Shown here in pieces: positions 11,095-23,600 of a DNA stretch of 64,000 nt. Source of the DNA: Camarhynchus parvulus (taxonomy: Eukaryota > Chordata > Aves > Passeriformes > Thraupidae). The stretch covers positions 109,070,965 to 109,134,964 of the forward strand of contig NC_044572.1 of assembly GCF_901933205.1 (NCBI RefSeq). The letters run 5' to 3'. The position numbers were made by a program, and so were the translations under genes. The notes under the pieces were generated by a model that had not been told where the DNA came from, ran no database searches, and saw only the letters and a program-made list of their open reading frames with translations. The first letter of the stretch is position 1; each line of letters opens with the position of its first letter.

Positions 11095-13165
11095 CTGTGG
11101 AGAGAAATGGAGACACAACACTTTGTCTTACTGTGACATGAGGGCATATTCTGCATGACCAGCCCAACACAGAGTCTGAAATACCCTTTGTACACACACA
11201 AAAGGAAGTGATTGACATTTCTGGCTAGAAAACCAGACAATGATGCAGAAGAAACAGTCCCAAATCACCTCCAGGCAACCCAGCTATGGCAGCAGAAACA
11301 CGTCCCACAACTCCTAGAGAAAATGGACTTCAGGAAATGAAGCAACTGCAAAGACCATGACTCCAAGGAGCCCAACATGACTTCAGAGAGTGCTGACAGT
11401 CATCAGGAGAGGGCAGACACCAACCCACTGGCCTGAAATACATGGGGAGACAAGCCAATCCCACTCCCTGAGGAGACGCTCAGGCTACATGCAGGGACTT
11501 CAACAGCTCCTGGCGCTATCAAGAGCTTTTGCTCCCAACATTATCTCCCGTCCTCACCTTCCTGCCCTCAAGCTGGACTCTTTTCTGGGCTCAGTCCAGG
11601 AATGATAGAAGGGGGACAGCTGAAGCCTCTGTGGCTGGCTAAGAGCTGGCAGACAAATTCTGCATTCACAGAGCTATTGCACCTTGGAGGTTCTCTATTC
11701 AGTTCTGTAACAGGAACTGCATTAACCTTAAAAAAGGGGAGCTGTGGAAATCCACCCTTCTCAAAGCGTAGCTCTCCTTTACCATCTAAACAAATCAAAT
11801 ACAACATGACCAAAGGCTTCTGCCCAGCCCATGTACAGTCTGACAGAGACTCTGTCAACCCACAGATTGCGTGGTGAGTGTTTCCAGCCAAGCTGGATTG
11901 GCCTAAAATGTTTAAAAGGAGGGGGAAAGGACACCTTGGTGCTGTAAGACCAAGCCTTTTCCTTCTGTGCTTTTTTGCCAGCCCATAATAAGGAGGGGTC
12001 ACTGCACAAGCTGCTACATTCTGTTTGCTCATATTGAGCAGTTTCATGAAGGCTCACCCCATGCAGTTGTGTGAGGAGCTAATTATGGCTCTGTAATTAG
12101 CCATGTGGAAGGACTGACCTCCCCATGAGGAGGGAAGCATTGCAACAGCAGGCAGAGAGAGGTCCCTGAGCCAGAGCCACCAAACAGTTGGGCGAACAGA
12201 CAGCTACGTCTGTAAGGTCAGAGTAGGGGTGAACTTTATATGGAGGAAATAGCCAAATTAAATGAGTCACAGAATACAAAATACATACATCAGCTGGACT
12301 ACTAGACAGAGAGTTAATTGGACATTAATTATTATATTACTGTGGGGGAAGGTCCAGAAATAGGTAATCAAGCAGTAAGTTTAAGATAGCTATTGCAGCT
12401 ATTGCAACTTCTTTTTTTTCTGTTTTAGCAGATACAAAATAACCAGACCTTATTTGTTTACACATGCATTCTGACTGAGGTGCCTATTTGCTTTTACACT
12501 AGGAGAACATCTGTAAGTGTGACAAGAACATGTGATAGGTTACTATATTGAAAAGGAATTGCATTTTTAAATTAGTTATTTGCTCCTGAAAACAATTCAC
12601 AAGAAAATATCCTGTTCTCCAGAGAAGAATCTCATTACCCATTTTAACAGCCTTGCATATGTTTGGAACAAGAGTCCTTGAGACTGTGTAATGATTGCAA
12701 CCAAGGGTCCTATGAGGTCTGTCAGGAGGGCAATGGCTACCCCTGTCAACTGCAACTCCAACCACTCCTCGTCTACCAATGGACACATCATAGAGGACTG
12801 ACAGATCTCACTGGCCTCCAAGTCCTCCCACTTCTCCTGTGGGGAAACCAACTACCAGAGCCAGAGCAATTTACCCTTAATATCCGAGAGATAATTAGGT
12901 TGGCTCCTCGTTGGTTTTGCGTCAGTCAGTCTGAGGAATGAATGGAGTTGCCTTTCCACAACTTTCCTAATTATTTCCCTGATATGGCAAGTGGATCACA
13001 AATCACCAACCTAACTAGACTGTCAGCATCAACAACTGCTTTTCAAGTCCTGGCACACAAAGACCTTAGGTTCCCGGAGCTCACATACTTTGACTCGTGT
13101 AGGATCCCTGTAGAGAAGATGGGCACCTTGGCACAACCTTCCAACTGTGCAACCATATGCAAGAA

Positions 13166-13212
13166 GTTTTTCAAAGTTTTGGTTTTTCAAAGTTTTTTTG
13201 GTTTTTCAAAGT
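13166..13212. repeat. Short imperfect tandem of GTTTTTCAAAG units
   Basis: There are three copies of TTTTTCAAAG separated by T/G-rich spacers of slightly different length. It is a local slippage product. Confidence 0.85.
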
Positions 13213-15087
13213 AAAAGTACATACAGACAAAATTGTCTGTATGAAAGTAGGGACAGGCAAGGAAGAAGAAATGTTTGAGCATATGTCTGTATACAAACCT
13301 GTCTTGAGCTTTAATTGTGAAAAAAAAAACCACTGGAGACTTCTGTGTTAAAGGCACAAAGAAGATGTGGCTTCTAATCAGAAGGCAAAACGAAATGATG
13401 GCTAAAAATGTGGGTGGTTGGATGGCGGGTGCTGCTGCCTATTATCTGTTCCCAGCAAACCTCTCCTGTGATGCTACAGATGGTATTTAATTTGTACATA
13501 ATGTTTTTAAATTGCATGCTGAAGCGACATAGAATACTTTTGCCTAAACCCCACAAGTCACTGCAAAATGCTAGTTATGAAAATGTATCCTCTTACAAGA
13601 AGTTTGAAGGGAAAAACAAGTACACAAAACAGTTGTGATTCCTCACAGTTTAAGATTATATAAACCAGGACAATATTGTTGGCTTTTGCTGACAAATAAC
13701 ACATGGGGAGCTTAATCCTCCTCTTAGTTGGGCAAAAGAGCAAATGCCAACTGTTTTCAGTGGGAACTGGTTCAGATCCTCTCTGGGCATAATGTAAAAG
13801 ACAATTTTAAAGTTCTTGTGCATTTTCACAAACAAACCCAGATTTCCAGGGCTTGTCTTACTGTTATGAAAATATTTGATCAGAGACCATATTCAGTGCC
13901 TCAGATGTGCTGTTCATGTGTATGGAAACAATTGTGATCATCATTCACACTGAGTTAAAGACTTTTGACAACTAAAGTATTACCTATTTAAAGACTTTCG
14001 AAAACTTAGCACAAATCATCCACAGACCTCTGAGAATTTTGCAGGCAGGGGGTGAGGAAGAAGATGTGACTCAAGGTCCTCAGCACACCACATTCCAATA
14101 ACTCCTTGCAGGCTGCAGCCCTGGTAGCACTTAGAAAATTGCTGAGCATGCTGAATGTAGAGGCTGTGGCTGAGCAATTATCATCTAGCCTAAGTCAGCT
14201 GCTCTACCTGAACTGGCACTCTCGCCTGCCAGAGAGGGATCAGCCAGGGCAAAACCCCAGGGATTTCTCCATCCTCTGAGACATTTCTTTAAATACAGTC
14301 CTGGGAGTCAATAAAACCTCAGGCTTCCAGAGAAATCACATTTCTCTGACAGAGAGACAATACCTTTTTTATCAGAAGGGTATTGCTCTGCATTTGTACA
14401 AAATCAATATGAGGGATAATTTCAAGCAAATACTACAGTTTGCTTACATTTTTATGTTACAAAAGCATGCCAATGTAGGAAGAAAGGAATGTTGTCTAAA
14501 TAAATGACACCACTTGTTTTTTTCAGAGGGACATACAACCTCATAGTGACACATTTACCTTTTCATTTTTAGCGTAGGATATAAATGAATATGCTGATTT
14601 CTCATTTAACACTTCTTATGCCAGATCTTTATCTGCAGTAAATTAAAGTAGCTGGTGAGACCACGTGACAAATCTATGTTAATTCATTTGTGTTATACAA
14701 TATGGAGTTGAGCGTTTTGAATCTTGAGCCTAAAATATACTAATAGCCTCCTTTTGTGATCAGTGTAGAAGAGGACAGTAATGATAAGGTCCTATAAAGT
14801 TATGCAAACAGACTGAAGATCTAACCTGGCATTTTTTTACTCAGCTTTATTAGAGGCTTTTGGTTCAGTCTTGCCCTATTGTGCATTAGCTCCTTGAAGC
14901 TGGAAAGAGACCAGCTATGCAGGGAGCAAGTATTTTGCTCAGCAGTAGCTGTTTGCAGGATTGTGCTCCTGCTCATTATGTGATAATAGCCTGTGGCTAT
15001 TGAACCCCATGGGCTAGCTTTCTGTACAGCAGGGGGAAATACACATCAGCATATATACATACAGCCACAATTTGTGAGGAAACTCAC

Positions 15088-15268
15088 CACTACTAGAAGC
15101 ATCATTGAGATTTAGCAGCCCACCTCCAAGCCCTCTGTAGCTATGGTAACTGTAGGTCCCATTGCCGTTGATGTACAACACCTCCTGCGTGCTGGAAACA
15201 GCTGATGTTGAGTAAGTGACCTGGGCTGGCTCCTGTTTACACTGCTTGTCAGCCGGAGCAGCCTCATC
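15088..15268 (-). CDS. NOL4: NOL4 internal exon (DEAAPADKQ...LNDASSSG)
   Basis: This exon is 181 nt: 60 codons plus the first base of a split Gly codon (phase 0 in, phase 1 out). The acceptor follows a long T-run, TTGTTTTTTGCAG, and the donor is AGTG|GTGAGT. It begins DEAAPADKQCKQEPAQVTYS. The centre contains VLYINGNGTYSYHSYRGL, then GGGLLNLNDASSS, a Gly/Tyr/Asn-rich low-complexity region that is very well kept in NOL4. KQEP resembles a SUMO consensus-like site (psi-K-x-E) only loosely, since Cys rather than an aliphatic residue precedes the Lys. The split codon is completed either by the terminal exon (G|GT) or, in the proposed longer form, by the cassette exon at 11094-11014 (G|AT). Confidence 0.96.
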
Positions 15269-16290
15269 CTGCAAAAAACAAGAAAAGGTTTGGAATTATG
15301 GTTACATTTCACCTTACATGTGAAGGTCTTTTCTATTAAGATTCTACATCTATTGCTTTTACAAATGTATAATGCATGTTAAACAAGCACAGATATGTTT
15401 CTGATTTACAAATATCAGCATAAAAGAAACAACAGAAATAAGCAAGAACACAGGTTTTCTAAAAATCTGAGAATATTCATTTATTTGTGCTCCACAAACT
15501 AGCCATAACTGATTCTCAAAGGAGAACATGTACCCTTTCACCCTGAAGAGCTCACACTCTTCTTCAAAACCCAATTCTGTCCAGAAGAGTGGGAAAGGAC
15601 AAGAAACAGCCATTTCCTGAGTACTGGAGTGACTCTTACAAGTCAGAGAATCATATATTTCTTGATAAGATAAACCAATACAGAATGCACCATCTATTCA
15701 TTTGGACGTATCAGTCTCAGAAATGACAGAAGGAACAGAGGAATGGAATAAAACTGCATTCCTGTGTTTGGAGAAGTTTGAGTGAGTGTCCTTCCACACA
15801 AAGGCCTTAAAGTAGGGATGCCTCCACAAAAGTGACTTGAATACTGTTGTTATCTGTGTAACAGCAGTGTCTGTTTGTACACCATGAGTTTTCCTCAATG
15901 CTTTCTGTTTGCCTCTTTGATGATTGTGTAATATTTAACAGAACTTAGCACAACAGCCCTTCAATTTTTCCTGAAAGGAGATGCTTCAGGTGAAAGTGTA
16001 TTATTCCCCATCTGTACTTACTGTATCTACTGCTTAGAGTACCTCACCTCCATTCATGATCACAGAATGCCACAGTAGCAACTTTATTAATGACACAGGT
16101 GAAGAAGATTTAATGCATTTTAGTAGTTGGAAACAAGGAAAACTATCACTGTGTAACTGCTCATCCTGCCATAGGGACCTCAGTGACACAAAATATGATT
16201 TAGTCTGTATGTATTTGAACTTTTTCTTTGTTTCTTGTTTTTCATTGGTTTTACTTTCTACTCTCATCTAATGAAAACATATTTCAGAGT

Positions 16291-16320
16291 TTTCAAATAA
16301 AATGGTTTCAAATAAAATGG
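16291..16320. repeat. Perfect 15-nt tandem, two copies
   Basis: TTTCAAATAAAATGG is present twice head to tail with no mismatch. Confidence 0.95.
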
Positions 16321-17339
16321 ATCTATGGAAGTGGGTATCTCCGCTGCACAACTCTTTTATGGTTCATAAATATACCAAACTTATTAAGAATTCTACAAAA
16401 TATCTGAAACCTTTTTTACAGTTTTTACTTAGATCAAATAGTTCAAGCAGTGTTCAGTCTCTGTGTTGAAGTAAAAAGGGCTGTGAATCCAGTATGCATT
16501 AAGAGCAATTGTTAGTTTCACTTCTCAAGAAGACACTATCAGCTTTTCTTAGATGAAGACATCCCTGTCTTGCACGAATTTATTGGTGAAGGAGACTTTC
16601 ACCTGAAGCACAACCGAAATAACTCAGGAGAAGAGATAAATGTTATTAACAGAAATTCTAACATTTAATATGGAATGCTGAACCATCAGACAATTAATAC
16701 CATAAACAATAAGAATGGGGCCTCTTGGGCAGTATTATGAGCTAAGGCAAAACTTAACATTTTTAAGAGAGTTGGCCAAAGTGGTCTCCTAAGCATTTCC
16801 TTAAGTAATAATAATCTTAAACAAAGGGCCAGAATTGCAATGTATTTTTGCCAGGAATTCAACTTTAATATCACTTATTTTTTATCTCCAAAGGTCATTG
16901 ATGTCTCTTATGAGAGAAAATATATTATTTTCTCAGAGAGTATTCATAAGCTGCACAGTAAAGTTATATCTTGGCAACATAGCTTAACTCATCGTCCAAA
17001 ATTTTAACACTCTCAAGACTCAGATGTTCTGCCTCCTTATGTCTAAAACTAAATGATACTTCCTGCCATAGACTCACTCAGAGCCTCATTTTTTTTCACA
17101 GAGCTCAACAGCAGAACTTCTGCAAAACCATCAAGGACTAAGCTGTGTTCAAGGGGCACAGTGCAAACAGGACTAACTCCTACAGCTGAGCAGAGTGTCT
17201 CAGGATTGGTCTCCTTATCCTCGCTGCTGGAACCCACAGATTTGCTGTCCCTGGATTTACATGTCCTCCAGAGCCCCTCTAGTCAGGAAACTGAAGCCCC
17301 AACTGGAAGTGTCTTGCAGAGCAGATGCACAGAGCTCCT

Positions 17340-17620
17340 GGCAAAGCCCAGAAGGCAGAGCCTGGCTGGAGGAGGCAGCAGGGAGCTCGGTGCACCTCGG
17401 TGCTCACCAGCCCACGTGTTTCGGAGCACACGGCCAAGAAGTGGGAGACCAGAGCTCTGGCTACTTGTTGCCATGCACGGTGAAGAGGCGGAAAAATTGG
17501 GATGCAGGGTCTCTGCCGGCTGTGGTGAGGAGGGCCCTGAACTCAGAGCTGCCATCTCCTAGCAACCAGGCTCCAAGCAAAGCTGCGGTGGGAGTCGTCG
17601 CTGAAGCTGTGCCACTGAGC
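17340..17620. other. GC- and CpG-enriched patch inside a NOL4 intron
   Basis: I count 12 CpG dinucleotides between 17341 and 17640, while neighbouring intron sequence of the same length has few or none. By eye this is below the usual CpG-island ratio. Frames are open on both strands (17053-17562 plus, 17283-17555 minus), as expected in GC-rich DNA, and neither resembles a known protein. Possible readings are a decayed CpG island, an enhancer, or an old insertion. Confidence 0.5.
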
Positions 17621-20600
17621 GGGAAGGAATGCACAATTCACAGGGCTACAGAGATTGCACACAGAAAGGGAGCATGACTCAGGTCCCTCTCAGAAGTGCT
17701 GCCCTGGGAGGCTCCCTTCCAGCTCCTCCCTAACACAAAATCCACTGGCGGCTTTGAGGTCAGAAATCCAAGGTTGGAGCTCTGCTACTGAAGGGGGATC
17801 TTTGTACAGAACTAATCATAGCCCTAAAATAATAAAGAACACTGTGACGTGCCAAGGGATGGGGCTTGAGGTGGAGTCTGAGCACTCCAGTGGGGAAGGA
17901 ATTCTCAGGCAGGCTGAAAGAATTGAGGATGATGCTGTGACCAGGACTCCTGGTTCTGCATATGAACTCTAATCTCTTGGCCACTGCACAAAAGGAGGCT
18001 TCCTCTAAATATTACACATCCCCTTAAAGAGCACACTGATCACCTGTCACTAAATGATGAATAAGTTGCCATACATTTCAGACATTAAATCTGATCCTTA
18101 ATTGTTTACCTCAGTCTTCATGACTCCAACTACATGCAGAAATAGGGCAGGATTTTGTCAAGCTTTTTCTGAGCAGGCTCAATCATCAGCCCTACTGGTA
18201 GGATTATGAACCATGAGCCTGGTTCCAGGGGGTTAGATGTTTCCTCTCATACATTCCCCTGGGATTTAAGCATTTTTTTTGGAAATGTTTGGAAATGTTG
18301 GGGTTTTTTTAAAATGTTCAAATGGCAAAGCTGTGCCATTTTCCCTTGCAGTCATACCAAGGACAAAGAAGCCAGTCTCTCTTTTTCTTGGGGATGGAGA
18401 ATATGGATATCATATTTATTTTGTATACATCAGATTCATTCTTAATAGAATCATTCTCTTCATTCTTCTCACCTGAAATGCCTTTGATTTTAAACTAATG
18501 TAGAAATTAAATATATTGTTGTTCCACTGAAAACAGACATATTTGAAACATTCTGTTGGTTATTCAGCACCTCCTGTTTCTCCCTATATAATGTTTACAC
18601 TGAAAAGGCTTATTTATTTAAATTTTTATTTTAAAAATACCTTGATTTCAAGACAATAATTAGCAATTAACTAACCATTTAGAGACATGTTTGACCTAAC
18701 TACATGGAATACATACTGTTGTCATCATAATCATATACTAAACTTTTGAATATTAACTAACCATTTTTAAACTGTTTATAATTTACCTCTAATAAGAAGA
18801 ATGACCAAGGTGCAGATAAAACATCTGTTCATCTAGAATTTGACTCATGCTATCTTAATTTAGTATATGCCAAAGGAAATAAATCATCCCTCTAACAATA
18901 TTTCTCTTCTGTATTTATTTTGGAGGAGAAGCCATTTAAATTTGAGCACATTACCTGCAAAATGATTGAAATCAGAACATGGAAAAATACTTTGTAGGTA
19001 CAAAAGCATGCTAAAATAAAAACTTATCTGTTGGCTTGAAAAGAGGAAGCATGAGGTCCTTACTGTGATCCTCAACTTGATATATGCCAGAGATATTTAT
19101 GCCTCAGTTTTATGTCAAGGTCTGTACTGGGAGAACACTTTTTTCCCCCCACAAAAGAGGAGATAGAAAAAATATATTTGATTTTATTTTTAATCAGGGA
19201 AGCAATTTAGTAACCCTCTAAGGACAGTACATCCTAACAAAATTTTCCATGAGCTGTTGCATAACCCATGTATTGAAGAAACCCTTCTTTGCCCTGACTG
19301 ATGCTCTGAGCAGCAAATGAATAGATTACAGAGGAATCACTATCCTCAGTAACATGATGTTGGTGCAGATTGTCAGGACTGTGGTACAAAGAGCAAGGCT
19401 CACTGGCACTTCCCAGCCTCTTGTTCCCCTGCCAGCAGAGGGACAGCACACACAACTCTTTTAAAACAGTCTTCATAGAAGCATCTTTAGCAGTGTCACT
19501 GATCCCTTCTGTTTCCCATCTCCTTTACCACCTCCAAAACAACACAAAAAAAAAAATTGTGAAAATAGAGAGCCCTGGCAAATCTGTGCTACATTGAGAG
19601 TTTTGATCCCTTATACACACAAGGGTCAGAAATTCAGTGTACTCCAATTAAGAGAGAGCAGTACTATTGCCTTGGCTTCCCTGCTAGCAACAGGCATTGC
19701 TAACAGGTAAATGTAAATCCTGGCAGGGAGTGTGTGCGCAGATCAACTCACATGGCCAGTGCCAACCCACCACAGGGCTAACAAAACTTCTGCAAAAGGA
19801 GTATAAGCAATAATATTCAAAAAATGCAAAGCTGGTGACATGCATAGAGCTACTGCTTTCAATAATGCAGTACTTGCCAGACTGACAAATCACCGACTCT
19901 GAGAATAACAGCTTTTAACTGTCCCTATGTCAGCCTGATTTTTTCCCCATGAATTAGAAAAGAGACAGAAAGGCAAACACATTTTCACTTTATATTTCTT
20001 GAAACTGCCTTTTTTAATAAGTTAAGCTGAAAAATGTGGATTGCTTGTTGTTCTTGTCAATAAATGCTTCTTTTAGAATACCACTTTGAGGTTAGGAAAA
20101 CTCACATACAGATAAGTCTTCAAACAAATAGGCAAGCATATTTGCATATGGTCTTCCACTTTTTCAGCATAGGAAAATAATTCATTCACTTGTAAAAACA
20201 AAGCAGGCTTTACATTTTTTTTAGATTTCAGCAGCTTGTAATAGAGCTTTAGAAGAAAGGAGATAATGTTTCATATATTTTTCTCATTTGAATCCCACTA
20301 ATTTAATTCTACAATCAAAAGTAAAATAAATAGAAACATATGATAAAACCACATAACACTTTTCAAAGCATACCCTATTAATCCTTACAATACTCTTGAT
20401 AGATAGGACTTTTATCAGTGCTTTTCAGATGGTGAGATTCTGCAACAAAGGCAACCTTAAGCCAGAGTTACCTAATATGTAAAGTTCTTGAGTTCTGCAA
20501 CCATAACAACATAGTGAGCTTCTCTTTGTGTAAATTAATTTTTAAAAACTCTGAAGTTTTTAACTGGGAACAAACTCAGAAGTTATATCATGAGACACCC

Positions 20601-23600
20601 TGCGATATGCACAGAGGATTGTGGGGCTGGGAGTTCTCTGCCCATCTCAGCTTTTGCACAGAGAAGCAGCTGCCAGGGTATGCAGCCATCACCATCTGCA
20701 TGAAGCAAGGTATTTAAAGGAGGATAAACCACAGGAAACCTGGCTCCCACTGAAGGGCCCAGAATCTGGCCCCTTCTTAGACACCAATCTGCTGTTGCCA
20801 GGACCAGATTGTGTACACCTTGTGCTCTGCCTTTGCAAAATCTCTGAGGATTTTGCTTCTCCAGTCTTGTCTTCTACCCTTCATCTCAGTTTCAATATTC
20901 TTGCCTAGCAAATCCTAATCTCTCCTTTCTAAGCAAGTCTCTTGATTCCAGATACCTGAGCAGCTTCAACAACTCAAGGCCTTTTGTTTCCTTTTTTGTA
21001 TTTAATCAGTGTTACACCCACTGATGGTTCCATCTGAGATTTTCTCTCTATGCTCAGACTCCTATCAGTATCCTAACCCCAAAAATCTTGTCCCACAGGG
21101 AGCAAAGCCAGGTTCCATAATCAGCCAGAGCAGCTCCTGGTTTCAACTCACATTATTTCTCATTAGTAGTATCTGATCCTCTTTCACTACTAGTTCTTTA
21201 ATCCACCTGGCCAGTTTCCACCACACTGCCAGCCTCAGCTTGCTCAGCTTCTCATAATGTCACTTTCCCTTTGTCCCTTGCTTTCACTGCTCCTGTCAAC
21301 CCTCAGCAGGCTCCAGCCCCAACACTTCTCCCCTCCCTTCTGCACTGAGATCAGAATTAGCAAATAAAATACTTTGATTGTGTAAACATGTGTATCCAGT
21401 GTTACATCCTTGGTATAAATGACATCATGTTGTCAACAGCAAACACAGAGCCTTTTTTTTTTTTAAGCAATGGTAAATATACTTAAGGATCAAACTACCC
21501 TTACAGGATAAATTTTTTCTCATTCTTGAAATTAGCTGTAATTATCTCTGAAAGAGTTCAACAAATGGAAGGCATAGAGAAGAGTAAATGTAATCCCTGT
21601 GGGCTGAGGGTCATGAAGTTATCATTGAACTGCACACCTAGTATTGTAATGGGAAATGTCAGGCAGTCTTAATAAGTGATGATTCTACCAACTGCTTGGA
21701 TGACACACATTGTTCTGACAGAATACTGGATCTTCTATTAGCTTTAATTACATTAAAGTAACTCTCTAGTGTTTAACCCAGCTTTTAATTTTATAGCTAA
21801 TACCCTGGAAGCCTGGACTAAACATTACTTTGGCATATCACAGTAGGCTAAATTTTCCCTTAATTCTGCAGTAAGGCTGCTGACTCAGTGTGCTTAGCAG
21901 TAGTGCAAATGGTATTTCTGCAAATGATAGATGTGAGTTTTCACTTCAGTTTTGGTTTCCATTGCACATTCTTTCTCCCCTCTCCAGTTGCTAAGGTTTG
22001 TGTTGGGATTACTGCTAGATAAACTACACTGAATAATACCTGCTCAAGAATAGTGAGGCTTGAAGAAAAAAAAAAAGAGAAAATATACCTGCATAATTCA
22101 TAGTTTCATAGACCTACATAATTTCCTAAGTTTGACATCCAAGTGAAGCTACACAGTAGTCCTTTGCATTGGCTGACCTTCACATCTAAAGTACTGAATA
22201 TTTATAGTCCTGTAAAAGGACTTTTAATATTGTAGGATGTGCTCCTACAGCTGTAAGCGCAGCATGGAGGCAATGTGAGGCAAGACCAGGAGAACTTCTA
22301 TACCCAAAAGCTTATCTAAGAAAAGATACTACCTTCCCCAGAAAGCCTTATTTCTCTTACAGTGGAATTAAAAAAAGCCAAATTTTCAGTTAAGTCAGCA
22401 GAGTTTCAGTATTCACAGTAAGAAAAGCAAAGCATTTGCTACAGACTCTGGATTTGCACATAAAAATGTTAACCCTTGTGACCTGTTTGCCATGTGGCAT
22501 CATGTCTTCTTACCTCCAAACTATTTTGAATAAAGTTCTACAAAATTTCCAGTCCTTATGTTGAGGGATTATTAATAGAAAATTAACATCTACTCGAAAT
22601 TTCAACTTGCTGTACCGGACCCATAGTGAAACCTGAAAAATGAGTGCTAGAATCTTATAGTCTCTTTAGGAAAACACTTAAAATACAACACAGCAAAATT
22701 GTATTGAAGGGGAAGAGTTCTTCTCTGATAACCTTTCAAGACTTACACATATATTTATATTTATATTTGTCACATAATATCTCTCCATGGGCTTTTCTCC
22801 ATCTCCCAGGCTATTCACAGTATTCCTTAAAATGATGCATCTATTGACAGTCCCATAACCTGGTGTCCAAAACCATCAGTACAGATAGATACAACAAAAT
22901 AATTGCATCTTTAGATAGATTCCTTCCCCTTTAAGTTTAGTTATCCTCCAAAACAGCATTGCAGGAAAAGGCACTAGATTTATGGATGAGGTCTACTTAC
23001 AGCCAGCAGAAAGACCCCTGAGATTTTATCCAGAAGCCCTTAATGCAAATTTGAGCAAGCTGGCTAAAATAAAACATGAAGTAAAATTCAGATAATACCA
23101 CAGAACTCATACCAGATATTGTTTAGACTGGGAAATGTTTTGATAATTCAGGAGTGGGATTAGCAGTAAAATCAAGTGGGACATAATTGCTGTTCTTGGG
23201 TTTGCACACTATTTCTCCTCTTGTAAGGAGCAGATGGGGAATTGCTAAATTGTTTTCCACTCTCTGTTTTCAGATCTAGACTGTGTTTTTCTCTGCCACT
23301 CTCTCTGCATTATTTTCTTCACTTTTACTTACTTAAATCAAGTATGTATAAAAAATGAGAAAGCCCATTCTTGTGTGACATACTACTCAATTTGTAGCTC
23401 AGTTGGAGCTGGGTATTCCAGCCAAGCTGAACACTCATGCTTTAGCTGTGAGTCTATCATCTTGTCATTACATGGAGAGCACATCAGTCTCAGAGTAGAA
23501 TTTTCTGGCCCGAAAACCGAGATTACATGAATAAGTGCTCCTAGCCTGCAGAGGCAACCTTAATGAACATGTCACTGCCAGAAGTCTAGGTACTAATGAT

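Larger units (their letters stand above)
4789..15087 (-). other. NOL4: NOL4 last intron (about 10.3 kb) holding the candidate cassette exon
   Basis: The intron lies between donor GTGAGT at 15087 and acceptor CTGCAG at 4789, phase 1. It contains the (CA)n tract at 6826-6886, a 28-nt tandem duplication (8644-8697), a GC-richer block (10620-11100) with the candidate cassette exon, an inverted TAATTA pair (12078-12101) and a CAAAG/TTTT tandem (13166-13212). Frames such as 5811-6176, 9480-9764 and 11568-12047 show no family resemblance and are taken as chance. No CR1 copy was recognised here. Confidence 0.85.

Noticed and set aside
11568..12047. Minus-strand frame of 159 codons upstream of the cassette exon
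   Set aside because: It does not connect to NOL4 in frame through recognisable splice sites and has no family resemblance.
17053..17562. Longest open frame in the window (169 codons, plus) with overlapping frames on both strands
   Set aside because: It lies in a GC-rich patch where stops are rare, has no recognisable domain, no flanking splice sites and competing frames of similar length.
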